This document shows positions 17,667 to 27,028 of a stretch of 64,000 bases of DNA, piece by piece. Origin of the DNA: JBEULC01 sp045504435. GTDB lineage: Bacteria > Pseudomonadota > Alphaproteobacteria > WRAU01 > Hepatincolaceae. The DNA lies in contig JBEULC010000001.1 of assembly GCA_045504435.1 (NCBI GenBank), positions 310,001 through 374,000 on the forward strand, written 5' to 3'. The notes below the pieces were generated by a model, which ran no database searches, had not been told where the DNA came from, and saw only the letters and a list, made by a program, of their open reading frames with translations. Position numbers and translations under genes: made by a program. Within the stretch, counting starts at the first letter, position 1, and every line of letters begins with the position of its first letter.

Positions 17667-18266
17667 TTATCTGTTAGCCCGCAAATGAACATAAAATGCT
17701 CCTTCTCCTCCATCTTTCGGTAAAGCTTGACTATAACTAATAATATAAGGTTTTATGTCTTCTTGTTGTACCCAACTAAAGAATTCTTTTCTTAAAGTTG
17801 ACTTTGGGGAAAGCACCTCCTGAAAAGTAGACTCTTGTTTGGTTTTTGAGCTTTTTAAGATAGCCTTAGCCCCTATTCCTTTCCCGGTAATAATTAAAAT
17901 CACTCTGTATTTATGCTGAAAACAATCAAGAATAAAGCTCTTAAACTTAGCTTCCCCTTGTGTAATAGTATAGTTGTGTAAGTCAATATAGCGCTCAATT
18001 TTTTTGTGACCCTTTTTTAGATCTTGCAAAATTCTTTTTTCAAAATTATCTGCAGATAATTTTGGAGCTTTAATTATATAAGGTGAGGATGAACGAGTTG
18101 CGATATTTTCTTTTATTTTATAGATATCTACAGTAGTAAGTAAAGTAGAAGAAGCATTATCTTCCTTATTAAGGGCATTAAGCCGCTTAAACTCTTTACT
18201 TATTTGCTCCCATAGCGGTTGATCTTCTTCAGCAAGTTCAAAGTTTTTTTTCATCAATATAACCAC
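17667..18266 (-). CDS. Smr-domain protein
   Basis: A 199-residue cytoplasmic protein. The C-terminal Smr (small MutS-related) domain spans about residues 92-198, with IDLHNYTITQGEAKFKSFI, the ITGKG loop and the closing GGEGAFYVHLR motif. Stand-alone Smr proteins are nucleases or nicking enzymes acting on DNA or RNA, some on stalled-ribosome mRNA. The N-terminal 90 residues are charged and probably disordered. In many alphaproteobacteria it lies near mltA, a Tim44-like gene, secB and dnaQ; here mltA and secB are missing and the Tim44-like gene is adjacent. Confidence 0.88.
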   Translation of the reverse strand: MVILMKKNFELAEEDQPLWEQISKEFKRLNALNKEDNASSTLLTTVDIYKIKENIATRSSSPYIIKAPKLSADNFEKRILQDLKKGHKKIERYIDLHNYTITQGEAKFKSFILDCFQHKYRVILIITGKGIGAKAILKSSKTKQESTFQEVLSPKSTLRKEFFSWVQQEDIKPYIISYSQALPKDGGEGAFYVHLRANR

Positions 18267-18365
18267 TTCTTAAATCTGTTTCCAGATAAAAAATTCTAAG
18301 TTTTAAATATAAATAATCCACTAATTACAGTTGAATTTATAAAATTAATTTTTAAACAATTAATT

Positions 18366-19043
18366 TTAAGCATTGGCGGTTTTTACTAATTTCCAAATAG
18401 ATACATTATCCTTAAGGTTTTTATTAAAGGTCCATAACTCAAAGATATCTTTGGGCTTATTTCTGCTAAAATCTTTAGGATCTTGATTAACCTCATAAAG
18501 TTCTCTGTTTTGTCTAGTTACAAATTTCATTTTGATATTTACGTTATCTTGATCATCGCTATCTACTTCATAGATATCAGCAATTAAAAAATCTTTTATT
18601 TCCACAAAAAGTTTTTTATTTTGATTGTTTCTTTCAGTAATACTATTAGCAAAAGCGTTATAAATTTTATAACTTACAAAAGGTTCTATTTTAGAAATAT
18701 CTCCACTTGCAAAGCTATTAACAATTAGCTCAAAAGCTTTTTTAGAAGAATTTATAAAGCCTTTTTTAGTAAAGCTTTTATCTTTTTTAGCAATTACGCT
18801 TAATTTATAAGCTAAACTGCCTGCTGGATATTCTTCTTCGTAGGTTTCTTCTTGGCCTTTAGATTGGGCGTTTTTTAAACCTAAAGGGGAGGAGGAGATA
18901 GTAGGATTAGTAGGATTAATTTCTAGCTTATCCGAACGTTTAAAGCCCACATCTTTTCCTAATACTCTACGTAACGTAAAAAATAAGAATAAAACTACCA
19001 AGCCTATTAATATAATGTCCACATAATTTAATAATTCTTTCAC
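18366..19043 (-). CDS. Tim44/TimA-like domain protein
   Basis: A 225-residue protein with one N-terminal membrane anchor (about residues 7-24) and a C-terminal Tim44-like domain (about 85-222), recognised by SKKAFELIVNSFASGDISKIEPFVSY and by the closing sequence DIFELWTFNKNLKDN followed by WKLVKT. The mitochondrial relative tethers Hsp70 to the import channel; the bacterial role is unsettled. It lies between the Smr and dnaQ genes, a conserved alphaproteobacterial neighbourhood. Confidence 0.88.
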   Translation of the reverse strand: MKELLNYVDIILIGLVVLFLFFTLRRVLGKDVGFKRSDKLEINPTNPTISSSPLGLKNAQSKGQEETYEEEYPAGSLAYKLSVIAKKDKSFTKKGFINSSKKAFELIVNSFASGDISKIEPFVSYKIYNAFANSITERNNQNKKLFVEIKDFLIADIYEVDSDDQDNVNIKMKFVTRQNRELYEVNQDPKDFSRNKPKDIFELWTFNKNLKDNVSIWKLVKTANA

Positions 19044-19261
19044 CTAACTCTCCCTTAACTTTTTTATTTTTTCTGCTTAAGATTTAATTTATTTTAATAA
19101 ATATCAATCTTAGTTTTTATACTCCATTAAACAGGCTTTTTTGCTTAAATTAATTGTAGTATTAAAAATAGGTTTTATCAATGGTAGCTTATATTTAATA
19201 ATTTGAAAATATAATTGATAACAATCATATTTGAGGATAATTTTGTCCTAAATTTATTTAA

Positions 19262-19960
19262 CTAAATCCACAAATGATTTTTGATATTTTTTAAAAATTC
19301 CTGATGTTTTTTCTCTTCCTCTTCAGCTAAGGGATAACTCCTATATTGAAAATTAACTGCTTTTTGGTTATAAAATTCGGTTTGATTTAACCTATTGAAA
19401 CTGATTTTTTCCACAGATATTTGTTCTTCAAAAATGCTTTTTTGGCCCCTTAATAAGCCAAAGTATACTTCTCCTAATAATTTAATGTCAATTAAGGCAC
19501 CATGATGGTTCTTACGAGAGCTAAGATCTACATTTAGCCTTTTACATAGCTCATCTAAGGTATTTTTTTGCCCTGGAAATTTTTTCTTCGCTAAACTTAA
19601 GGTATCAATAAATTGTGTAAAAGGTAAAGGTTTTTTGTTTAAAGATGTCAACTCTGCATTTAAAAACCCCCTATCAAACTCAGAATTATGCGCAATTATC
19701 TGACTATTTCCTATAAATAATAAAAGCTCCTCTACTATTTCGGCAAATTTTGGGGATCCTTGTACATGCTCATTTGTGATTCCATGAATAGCTGTAGCTT
19801 GATTAGGAATTGCCCTTTCAGGGTTAAGATAATAATGAAAATGCCCTTGCATTATTGCATCATCAATTAATTCAATACAAGCAATTTCAACAATTTTATC
19901 GCCAAGACGTGGATTTAAGCCTGTGGTTTCGGTATCTAGTATAATTTTACGATTTTTCAT
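19262..19960 (-). CDS. dnaQ: DNA polymerase III epsilon subunit (3'-5' proofreading exonuclease)
   Basis: DEDDh exonuclease that proofreads for the replicative polymerase. ExoI is ILDTETTGL with Asp8 and Glu10, ExoII is HNSEFDRGFL, and ExoIII is HHGALIDIKLLGEVY with the general-base histidine. The 232 residues are full-length and a C-terminal polymerase-binding tail follows. Its start overlaps the end of coaE by 14 bp, the conserved alphaproteobacterial aroE-coaE-dnaQ arrangement. Confidence 0.96.
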   Translation of the reverse strand: MKNRKIILDTETTGLNPRLGDKIVEIACIELIDDAIMQGHFHYYLNPERAIPNQATAIHGITNEHVQGSPKFAEIVEELLLFIGNSQIIAHNSEFDRGFLNAELTSLNKKPLPFTQFIDTLSLAKKKFPGQKNTLDELCKRLNVDLSSRKNHHGALIDIKLLGEVYFGLLRGQKSIFEEQISVEKISFNRLNQTEFYNQKAVNFQYRSYPLAEEEEKKHQEFLKNIKNHLWI

Positions 19961-20714
19961 TAATCTTGGCTCTTGGTTTACAAAGGTAAATATTTTTTAA
20001 AATATTGTCTAGTTCTAGGCTTAGCTCTTCTGTAGATTTATCTACCCATTTCTCATTTTTATTATTTTCTTGGGTAACTTGAATGTTTTTAATAGGCTTA
20101 TCGGTTTGCACTAAAAAATCTGTATATTGCAAGTTATTAATCAGGGTTTGTTGCTTTAATATTACTTTTTGTAAATTATCTAAAGTGATATTTCCTATAG
20201 CCTCTGTGGTTTTATATAACGCCCTTTTAATTTGATTTTCTTTAGTGCATGTTACTCCTAAGGTAAGATTACATAATTTATCTATTTGGCTTTCAAATAA
20301 TAAAGGGACCTCTAAAACTAAATACTTAGTTACATGTTTATTAGCTAAATAGCTACTAAGCCCAACAAATAGACTTATAACTTTATTTGCAAAGATCAGC
20401 TTTTTTATTTTTTTATATACTAAAGGGTGCATAATATTCTCCATTATCTTTATATTATTTTCATAATCACTAAAGATAATTTCTTTTAATAAAGCTTTAT
20501 TTATTTTTGGATTATTCCTTTGATAAATACTTTTAAACTTTTCCTCTTTTAGTTGAGGAAAATTATGATATATTTGCTTAACAATTTTTTTCTGTTGTAA
20601 TAGAATTTTAACATACGAATCACTATCAAAATAAATACAGCCTTTTTGTACTAAAAGCTTACAGATTGTGCTTTTACCGCTTGATATTCCTCCTGTTACG
20701 CCAATTACAATCAT
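19947..20714 (-). CDS. coaE: dephospho-CoA kinase
   Basis: Catalyses the last step of coenzyme A synthesis. The P-loop is GVTGGISSGKST (residues 5-16), and VLEVPLLFESQ is the conserved substrate-lid region. At 255 residues it is longer than typical CoaE (about 200); an insert near residues 90-120 and a lysine-rich tail account for the difference. It lies between aroE and dnaQ and overlaps dnaQ by 14 bp. Confidence 0.94.
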   Translation of the reverse strand: MIVIGVTGGISSGKSTICKLLVQKGCIYFDSDSYVKILLQQKKIVKQIYHNFPQLKEEKFKSIYQRNNPKINKALLKEIIFSDYENNIKIMENIMHPLVYKKIKKLIFANKVISLFVGLSSYLANKHVTKYLVLEVPLLFESQIDKLCNLTLGVTCTKENQIKRALYKTTEAIGNITLDNLQKVILKQQTLINNLQYTDFLVQTDKPIKNIQVTQENNKNEKWVDKSTEELSLELDNILKNIYLCKPRAKINEKS

Positions 20715-20723
20715 TTTGACCTT

Positions 20724-21614
20724 TTAGACATTAGTAGTTAAATAATCAATTATCTCTTTATTCACTTTAGGCTTGATCCCAAACCAAATTTCAAAATTAT
20801 AACTTGCTTGATATAATAACATTAACAAGCCATTTATATAAATAGTAGTTGTATTTAATCCTTTAGCTTCTTCTGGATAAAAATAATTAAGGCTATAAAG
20901 GATTAAGGCTTTTTCCCTTTGATTAGTTAAACCATAATCTAAAATATTATTTAAGGGGACAGAGGTGGCGTTAAAAATTATATCTATATTTTTTAAAAGA
21001 TTAATATCATTTACCTCTTTAATGGCATTTACATTGTGTAAATCTTTTGCATAATTTTCATTAAAATTATTTTTAAAAATTTCTAAAGTATACTCAAGCT
21101 TTGTTGGAGTTCTATTATAGATAAATAAATTAGGGTTATATGGTAATAAAGAATAAATTAATGCTCTAGCAGCCCCTGAGGCTCCTATTATTAAAATATC
21201 TTTATTTTTTAAAATTAATTTATACGTTTTGTAACTATCTTGTAATCCCAAATAATCTGTATTATATCCTAATATAATATTTTCTTTTAGAATTAAAGTA
21301 TTAACTGCTTTAATAAGATTGGCTTGTAAAGAAAATTCTATTAGGTAGCTTTTTCTTGAATTATGGGGAAAATTAAAAATTTTTTCTTCAAACAATTTAT
21401 CTTTTAAAGGTTTGGTAATATTTAATCCTTTATATCCTTTAAGCTGTAGTTCTTTAAATAAACTTATGTGTAATTGATTTTCTTCAACTTCAATGATTTC
21501 ATAACTTGCCTTTAATTTATATTTTTTAAACCAAAAATTATAAATTTTAGGAGATAAGGAAAATTTAATATTTTGTCCCAGCAAACCATATTTCTCTAGA
21601 CTTTCCCACTTCAT
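20724..21614 (-). CDS. aroE: shikimate dehydrogenase
   Basis: NADPH-dependent reduction of 3-dehydroshikimate to shikimate. The shikimate-binding SLSPKIYN and the catalytic lysine region NITKPLK (Lys71) are present, as is the nucleotide-binding loop GASGAARALIY. Length (296) is normal to slightly long. With the class II DAHP synthase at 51159-52370 it suggests that the aromatic pathway is retained. It is the last minus-strand gene before the proposed origin, a usual position for aroE near coaE and dnaQ in alphaproteobacteria. Confidence 0.94.
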   Translation of the reverse strand: MKWESLEKYGLLGQNIKFSLSPKIYNFWFKKYKLKASYEIIEVEENQLHISLFKELQLKGYKGLNITKPLKDKLFEEKIFNFPHNSRKSYLIEFSLQANLIKAVNTLILKENIILGYNTDYLGLQDSYKTYKLILKNKDILIIGASGAARALIYSLLPYNPNLFIYNRTPTKLEYTLEIFKNNFNENYAKDLHNVNAIKEVNDINLLKNIDIIFNATSVPLNNILDYGLTNQREKALILYSLNYFYPEEAKGLNTTTIYINGLLMLLYQASYNFEIWFGIKPKVNKEIIDYLTTNV

Positions 21615-22122
21615 TTACTGCCTTCAATAAAATATTAATTAATTGTTAGTAAGCTGTGTGATTTTTGTAGATAACCTGTTAATGAAAATTTCTTCTATAA
21701 TTTACTAACGTTTTCTACATATTTTACCCCTATAACTTATAATGTGTTAATAATTATTTCTAATTACTTTAATGATGCTTTTAAATCACCATTTATCTTA
21801 TTGGTACCCTAAGATAACTATGTTAATAAAATGTTAAAAGAATTTAATTCTATAATTTAACAGCCCCTAAATAATCTACATCATATCTTTCTTATATATA
21901 AATATAATATATAATTATTATAGAGTTGGGTTTTAAAGATTTTATAAAAGTTAATTTTTGCTAACATTGATTTACTTTCAACCAGATTACAATTAATTTT
22001 TTTGTTGATTTATTTTTATAATTGGTTATCGTTAAATATCAGCCTTAAACAAAATTCCTATTGTAAAACAATCTTTATCAATATCAATTTAAACAATCTC
22101 ACCCCAATATTCAGAGTAATTT
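21615..22122. other. oriC: putative chromosomal replication origin (oriC)
   Basis: A 508-bp non-coding, very AT-rich gap between aroE (minus) and rho (plus), where the dominant coding strand flips. It contains an all-A/T tract of 31 bp (21892-21922), a candidate unwinding element. Three DnaA-box-like 9-mers share a CTACA ending: TTATCTACA (minus strand, 21666-21674), TTTTCTACA (21711-21719) and TAATCTACA (21872-21880). A CtrA-type site lies at 21823-21837. In Caulobacter and Rickettsiales the origin lies in the hemE/rho/mnmE/parAB neighbourhood; hemE and maf are absent here. The DnaA boxes are all imperfect, so the assignment rests mainly on context. Confidence 0.55.
21823..21837. promoter_or_regulatory. 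CtrA-type binding site (TTAA-N7-TTAA)
   Basis: An exact match to the alphaproteobacterial CtrA consensus: TTAA at 21823-21826, a 7-nt spacer, TTAA at 21834-21837. A second near-match with one mismatch (TTAA-N7-TTAG) lies at 21635-21649. In Caulobacter, CtrA bound at the origin blocks initiation. In such AT-rich DNA one exact match in 500 bp can arise by chance, so this is suggestive only. Confidence 0.4.
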
Positions 22123-23394
22123 ATGAACATTAATATAAACAATCTAAATGAACTTAAGTCTAAGTCATTAACTTCTTTAATTGATTTTTCTCTTCATTTA
22201 GAAATAGAAAATCCCTCTGATTTAAGAAAACAAGATCTGATGTTTGCTATTTTAAAAAAGCTGTCAGAAAAAAATATTACTATAGTTGGACAAGGAGTTT
22301 TAGAGATCTTATCTGATGGTTTTGGATTTTTAAGATCACCTGAATCTAATTATTTACCAGGCCCTGATGATATTTATGTATCACCCAGCCAAATAAGAAA
22401 AATAGGACTTAAAACTGGCGATACTGTAGAAGGAGAAATTAGATCACCTAAAGAAGGAGAGCGTTATTTCGCCTTGCTTAAACTTAATAAGGTTAATTTT
22501 ACTGATGTTACTTTACTTAAACAGCGTGTGAATTTTGATAATTTAACTGCTTTATACCCTTCTTCCCGCCTTTCTATGGAAATTGAAGGAGATAAATCAG
22601 GTGATAGTACTGGAAGGATATTAGATTTAGTTGCCCCCATTGGTAAAGGACAAAGAGCTTTAGTAGTAGCTCCTCCTAGAACCGGTAAAACTATGATGTT
22701 GCAAAATATAGCCAACTCTATAGTTAAAAATCATCCCGAATGCTATTTAATGGTTTTGTTAATTGATGAGCGTCCTGAAGAAGTAACAGATATGATGCGT
22801 TCTGTTAAAGGCGAAGTGATAAGTTCTACTTTTGATGAGCCTGCTATTAGACATGTCCAAGTAGCGGAAATGGTTTTGGAAAAAGCCAAAAGATTAACTG
22901 AAAATAAAAAAGATGTGGTGATTCTCTTAGATTCAATTACCCGCTTAGCTAGGGCTTATAATACTGTGGTTCCTTCTTCAGGAAAGGTACTTACAGGTGG
23001 TGTAGATGCTAATGCTTTGCAAAAGCCTAAACGCTTTTTTGGTGCTGCTCGTAACATAGAAGAAGGTGGATCTTTAACTATTATTTCAACGGCACTTGTG
23101 GAAACTGGCTCCCGGATGGATGATGTAATTTTTGAAGAATTTAAAGGTACAGGCAATGCGGAAATAATCTTAGATAGAAAAATTTCTGATAAAAGAATTT
23201 TTCCAAGTATTGATATTACTAAATCTGGTACTCGCAAAGAAGAGCTACTTGTAGATAAAAATACTTTATCAAGAATGTGGGTATTAAGAAGAATCCTTAT
23301 GCAGATGGGGCCCAATGAGGGTATTGATTTCTTGTTAGATAAAATGAGATTATATAAAACTAATAGCGATTTTTTTCAAAATATGAATTCTTAG
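22123..23394 (+). CDS. rho: transcription termination factor Rho
   Basis: Hexameric RNA-dependent helicase that ends transcription. The 423 residues have an N-terminal Rho domain, a cold-shock-like RNA-binding domain (GFGFLRSPESNYLPGPDDIYVS, about 66-87) and an ATPase core with Walker A APPRTGKT (183-190), the LLIDERPEEVTDM segment and ILLDSITRLARAYN as Walker B. The C-terminal GTRKEELL region is intact. It opens the plus-strand rho-mnmE-mnmG-rsmG-parA-parB run beside the proposed origin. An intrinsic terminator hairpin follows it. Confidence 0.98.
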   Translation: MNININNLNELKSKSLTSLIDFSLHLEIENPSDLRKQDLMFAILKKLSEKNITIVGQGVLEILSDGFGFLRSPESNYLPGPDDIYVSPSQIRKIGLKTGDTVEGEIRSPKEGERYFALLKLNKVNFTDVTLLKQRVNFDNLTALYPSSRLSMEIEGDKSGDSTGRILDLVAPIGKGQRALVVAPPRTGKTMMLQNIANSIVKNHPECYLMVLLIDERPEEVTDMMRSVKGEVISSTFDEPAIRHVQVAEMVLEKAKRLTENKKDVVILLDSITRLARAYNTVVPSSGKVLTGGVDANALQKPKRFFGAARNIEEGGSLTIISTALVETGSRMDDVIFEEFKGTGNAEIILDRKISDKRIFPSIDITKSGTRKEELLVDKNTLSRMWVLRRILMQMGPNEGIDFLLDKMRLYKTNSDFFQNMNS

Positions 23395-23400
23395 AAAGCA

Positions 23401-23440
23401 AAAGGGGGCTTATACTGCTTTTTAGCCTCCTTTATTTTTA
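23401..23440 (+). terminator. intrinsic terminator after rho
   Basis: Stem AAAGGGGGCT (23401-23410) pairs with AGCCTCCTTT (23424-23433) with one G-U pair and a 13-nt loop, followed by TTATTTTTA. It begins 7 bp after the rho stop codon. This is the clearest intrinsic terminator in the window. Confidence 0.85.
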
Positions 23441-23507
23441 TAAATCCTATAGTTATATTTTTACGAACTATTACTGTATAGGCAGATAAAATTATTAATT
23501 AAATCAA

Positions 23508-24926
23508 ATGGCTCAATATACTATCTTTGCTCTTTCCACTCCTTTTGTAAAATCCGCCATTGCAGTAATTAGGGTTTCAGGTCCAAATGCTTTAGAAAGC
23601 TTAAAGCAGATTAGCAAAAAAACTAATTTTGTTCCTACACATTTTTTCCTTTCTAATATTTATGATGCTCAAAATCAAATTATTGATCAACCCTTAATTG
23701 TATATTTTCCTGAAGGTAAAAGCTATACTGGAGAGAATCTTGTAGAATATCATGTGCATGGTTCATTGGCGGTAATTAAAGATTTATTAGATTTTTTAGC
23801 CTCTTGCCCTGATCATAGAACTGCTTATGCCGGAGAATTTACAAGAAGAGCTTTAGAAAATGGTAAAATTGATCTTCTCCAAGCAGAAGGTATTGCGGAT
23901 TTAATTAATTCTCAAACTTCTTATCAAAGGAAACAATCTCTAAAAGAATTACAAGGTGAAACAGGAGTTAAATATGAAAATTGGTATAATCAACTTAAGG
24001 AAATTTTAGCCCTTTTTGAAGCTACTTTAGATTTTTCTGATCAAGACCTACCTGATGATATTTTTAGTAAAACCTATGAAAGAATCACTAATTTAATTAA
24101 AATAATTGAACTAGAGATGATTAGTGGTAAAAAAATTAAAAAGCTTAAGTCAGGAATTTCTATAGCTATTGTAGGCAGCCCCAATGTCGGAAAATCTAGC
24201 TTACTTAATTACTTAACTGATAAAGATACATCTATAGTTTCTCATATACCTGGCACTACGCGTGATGTGATAGAATCATTTTTGGATATAGGGGGGTTTC
24301 CGGTGGTTATTGCAGATACCGCAGGAATTCGTCTTACTCAAGATGTGATTGAGGCTGAAGGGGTTAAAAGAGCTCTTAGCAGACTTAAGGAAAGTGATAT
24401 CATACTTGTCATTTTAGATATTACCGATTTGTACCACTCTTATAAATTAGTGGATGAATTTATTTATCCTATACTTGCTTTTCCTATTGCAGAAGAAAAT
24501 TTACGTAATTATATATTTTTGATCAATAAAATTGATTTAGAAATTAAAGGGGAGAAAAAATTATCTGATGACTTTATGAGGCAAATAAAAGCACAGATTT
24601 TAGAAAAAAATTTAGCGGTAAACCCAGAAATTTATTTTGTTTCTATTAAAGATAAGCTAGGCCTAGAGAATTTTAAATTAGGGCTAATAAATCAATTAGA
24701 ACAAATCACAGGTTTTTTAGAAAATCCTGTGATTACCCAGCAGCGTCATAGCGAAATTATAAATGCTTGCCTAAGCGAATTAAAAGAAACCTTAGGGCAA
24801 ACCAATGCTGTTATACTAGCTTTTTATCTAAGGAGAGCTTTACAAGAAATTGGTAGAATCCTAGGTAAGGTAGATATAGAAGATATTTTAGGAATAATTT
24901 TTGGTAAATTTTGCATTGGTAAATAA
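23508..24926 (+). CDS. mnmE: tRNA modification GTPase MnmE
   Basis: With MnmG it installs (carboxymethyl)aminomethyl groups on U34 of certain tRNAs. The 472 residues show the N-terminal folate-binding domain (TIFALSTPFVKSAIAVIRVSG), a central GTPase domain with P-loop GSPNVGKSSLLN, the PGTTRD switch and DTAGIR, and the catalytic C-terminal FCIGK. The gene is followed closely by its partner mnmG, as in most alphaproteobacteria. Confidence 0.97.
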   Translation: MAQYTIFALSTPFVKSAIAVIRVSGPNALESLKQISKKTNFVPTHFFLSNIYDAQNQIIDQPLIVYFPEGKSYTGENLVEYHVHGSLAVIKDLLDFLASCPDHRTAYAGEFTRRALENGKIDLLQAEGIADLINSQTSYQRKQSLKELQGETGVKYENWYNQLKEILALFEATLDFSDQDLPDDIFSKTYERITNLIKIIELEMISGKKIKKLKSGISIAIVGSPNVGKSSLLNYLTDKDTSIVSHIPGTTRDVIESFLDIGGFPVVIADTAGIRLTQDVIEAEGVKRALSRLKESDIILVILDITDLYHSYKLVDEFIYPILAFPIAEENLRNYIFLINKIDLEIKGEKKLSDDFMRQIKAQILEKNLAVNPEIYFVSIKDKLGLENFKLGLINQLEQITGFLENPVITQQRHSEIINACLSELKETLGQTNAVILAFYLRRALQEIGRILGKVDIEDILGIIFGKFCIGK

Positions 24927-25032
24927 ATTATACCAATAAGAGGTAATTATTTTAGTGATTGCGTTAAAACAAATAATTAGCCAAAATAGAATACATACAT
25001 TATCTAATTTTAGCTAAATATGTTTATTAAAT

Positions 25033-26943
25033 ATGGACTATAACATGAATAACTCTGATTCAGCCTTTAATTCTCTAGATTTTGATGTGATTGTAATTGG
25101 CGGTGGTCATGCAGGCATGGAAGCTTGTTGCGCTGCTAATCGCTTAGGAGCTAAAGTTGCTTTAGTTACTATTTCTTTAGAAGACATAGGACAGATGTCG
25201 TGTAATCCAGCCATCGGCGGTTTAGGTAAAGGACACATTGTGCGAGAAATTGATGCCCTTGATGGAGTAATGGCAAAAATTATCGATAAAGCCGGTATAC
25301 AATTTCGCGTCCTTAATGCTAGTAAGGGCGCTGCAGTACAAGGACCTAGAGCACAAGCTGATAGAAAACTTTATAAAAAATTTTCTAATGAAATTTTAGC
25401 TCAATATAAAGAAAAATATGGATTAAATATTATTCAAGGGATGGTGGATAATTTACTTTTAAATCAGGGAAAGGTTAGCGCTATACTTTTAGAAGATGGT
25501 CGCATATTAAATACTAAAACAGTGATTCTAACCACTGGAACTTTTTTAAATGGGGTTATTCATATTGGCAATGTTAATTATCCTGCGGGGCGTTATGGAG
25601 ATAGACCTGCTGTAGCTTTAGCGCAATTCTTTAAGAATCACAAATTTGAAGTAGGTAGATTAAAAACTGGCACTCCCGCTCGGCTTGATGGGAGAACCAT
25701 TAATTGGAGCGTTTTAGAGGAGCAAAAGGGAGATGAAAATCCTGAACCTTTTTCTTTTTTAAATGAAGAAATTCAATCTACCCAAATTTCTTGCTATGTT
25801 ACTAGCACTAATTTAAGTACACATCAAATTATTAAGGATAATATTAAAAAATCGGCCATATATAATGGTAACATTTCAGGAGTTGGGCCACGTTATTGCC
25901 CATCAATTGAGGATAAAATAGTTAGATTTGCTGATAAAAATACTCATCAGATTTTTTTAGAGCCTGAGGGTTTAGATGATTATAGTGTTTATCCTAATGG
26001 GATTTCTACCTCCTTACCTCAAGAAGTCCAAGAAACCTTTATTAGATCTATGCCTGGTTTAGAGCAGGTTAAAATTTTAAGATATGGTTATGCCATTGAG
26101 TATGATTATATTAATCCGCAGGAACTTAAGCCCACTTTAGAAACTAAAAAGATTACAGGATTATTTTTAGCTGGCCAACTTAATGGTACTACAGGCTATG
26201 AAGAAGCTGCAGGTCAAGGATTAGTTGCAGGTATTAATGCAGGGCTTAAAATAAAAAATATTAATTTGCTAGAAACGCCTGCGGAATTTATTATAGGTAG
26301 AGATGAGGGTTATATAGGAGTTATGATTGATGATCTTATCCATCAAGGAGTTTCAGAGCCTTATAGAATGTTTAGCTCACGCGCTGAATATCGTATGCAT
26401 TTAAGGGCGGATAATGCCGATCAAAGGTTAACAGCCAAAGGTTATGAATATGGTGCAGTTACTAAGGAGAGATATCAAAGCTTTAAGCAAAAAATAAATC
26501 TTTTGGCTCAAGCTAAAAGCGAATTAAATCAACTTGTAATCACTCCTACTAAATTATTAAGTCTTGGAATTCATGTAAATCTTGATGGGGTTAAGCGCAG
26601 CGCTTTGGATTTATTAGCCTTTTCTACTATTTTACCTAAAGATTTATATAATATTTGGCCTAATCTTACTAAAATACCTGTTAAAATTATGGAAATAATT
26701 AATAATGATTGTAAATATTTTCCTTATCTAAAAAAACAAAACGAAGAGATCAAGCAGTTTAGAAAAGAAGAAAATCTACCAATCCCCTCAAATATTATTT
26801 ATAAAGATATTGATGGATTATCCACCGAGATGGTAGAAAAATTTACTGCAATCAAGCCTGCCAGTATTGGAAGCGCTTTAAGGATAAGAGGGGCTACACC
26901 TTCTTCGGTAATAGCGATTTTGGCTCATATGAAAAAAGCCTAA
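25033..26943 (+). CDS. mnmG: tRNA uridine-5-carboxymethylaminomethyl synthesis enzyme MnmG
   Basis: FAD-dependent partner of MnmE (GidA). The dinucleotide-binding motif VIGGGHAGMEA lies at about residues 20-30, followed by the MSCNPAIGGLGKGH signature and the NYPAGRYGDRPA segment. The conserved second signature ending YEEAAGQGL is intact. The 636 residues are full-length. The ATG at 25033 adds about 15 residues before the usual start of homology; Met5 (25045) is an alternative start. Confidence 0.98.
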   Translation: MDYNMNNSDSAFNSLDFDVIVIGGGHAGMEACCAANRLGAKVALVTISLEDIGQMSCNPAIGGLGKGHIVREIDALDGVMAKIIDKAGIQFRVLNASKGAAVQGPRAQADRKLYKKFSNEILAQYKEKYGLNIIQGMVDNLLLNQGKVSAILLEDGRILNTKTVILTTGTFLNGVIHIGNVNYPAGRYGDRPAVALAQFFKNHKFEVGRLKTGTPARLDGRTINWSVLEEQKGDENPEPFSFLNEEIQSTQISCYVTSTNLSTHQIIKDNIKKSAIYNGNISGVGPRYCPSIEDKIVRFADKNTHQIFLEPEGLDDYSVYPNGISTSLPQEVQETFIRSMPGLEQVKILRYGYAIEYDYINPQELKPTLETKKITGLFLAGQLNGTTGYEEAAGQGLVAGINAGLKIKNINLLETPAEFIIGRDEGYIGVMIDDLIHQGVSEPYRMFSSRAEYRMHLRADNADQRLTAKGYEYGAVTKERYQSFKQKINLLAQAKSELNQLVITPTKLLSLGIHVNLDGVKRSALDLLAFSTILPKDLYNIWPNLTKIPVKIMEIINNDCKYFPYLKKQNEEIKQFRKEENLPIPSNIIYKDIDGLSTEMVEKFTAIKPASIGSALRIRGATPSSVIAILAHMKKA

Positions 26944-27028
26944 TCGTCTTATTACTATAATACTTTGTATTATTATATTTCTTCGAGCATTATCTTATGC
27001 AATAAAAATTAAGTTGGAAAATCACTTT

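Noticed and set aside
22464..23315. Minus-strand ORFs inside rho
   Set aside because: rho is intact and highly conserved here; these are frame shadows.
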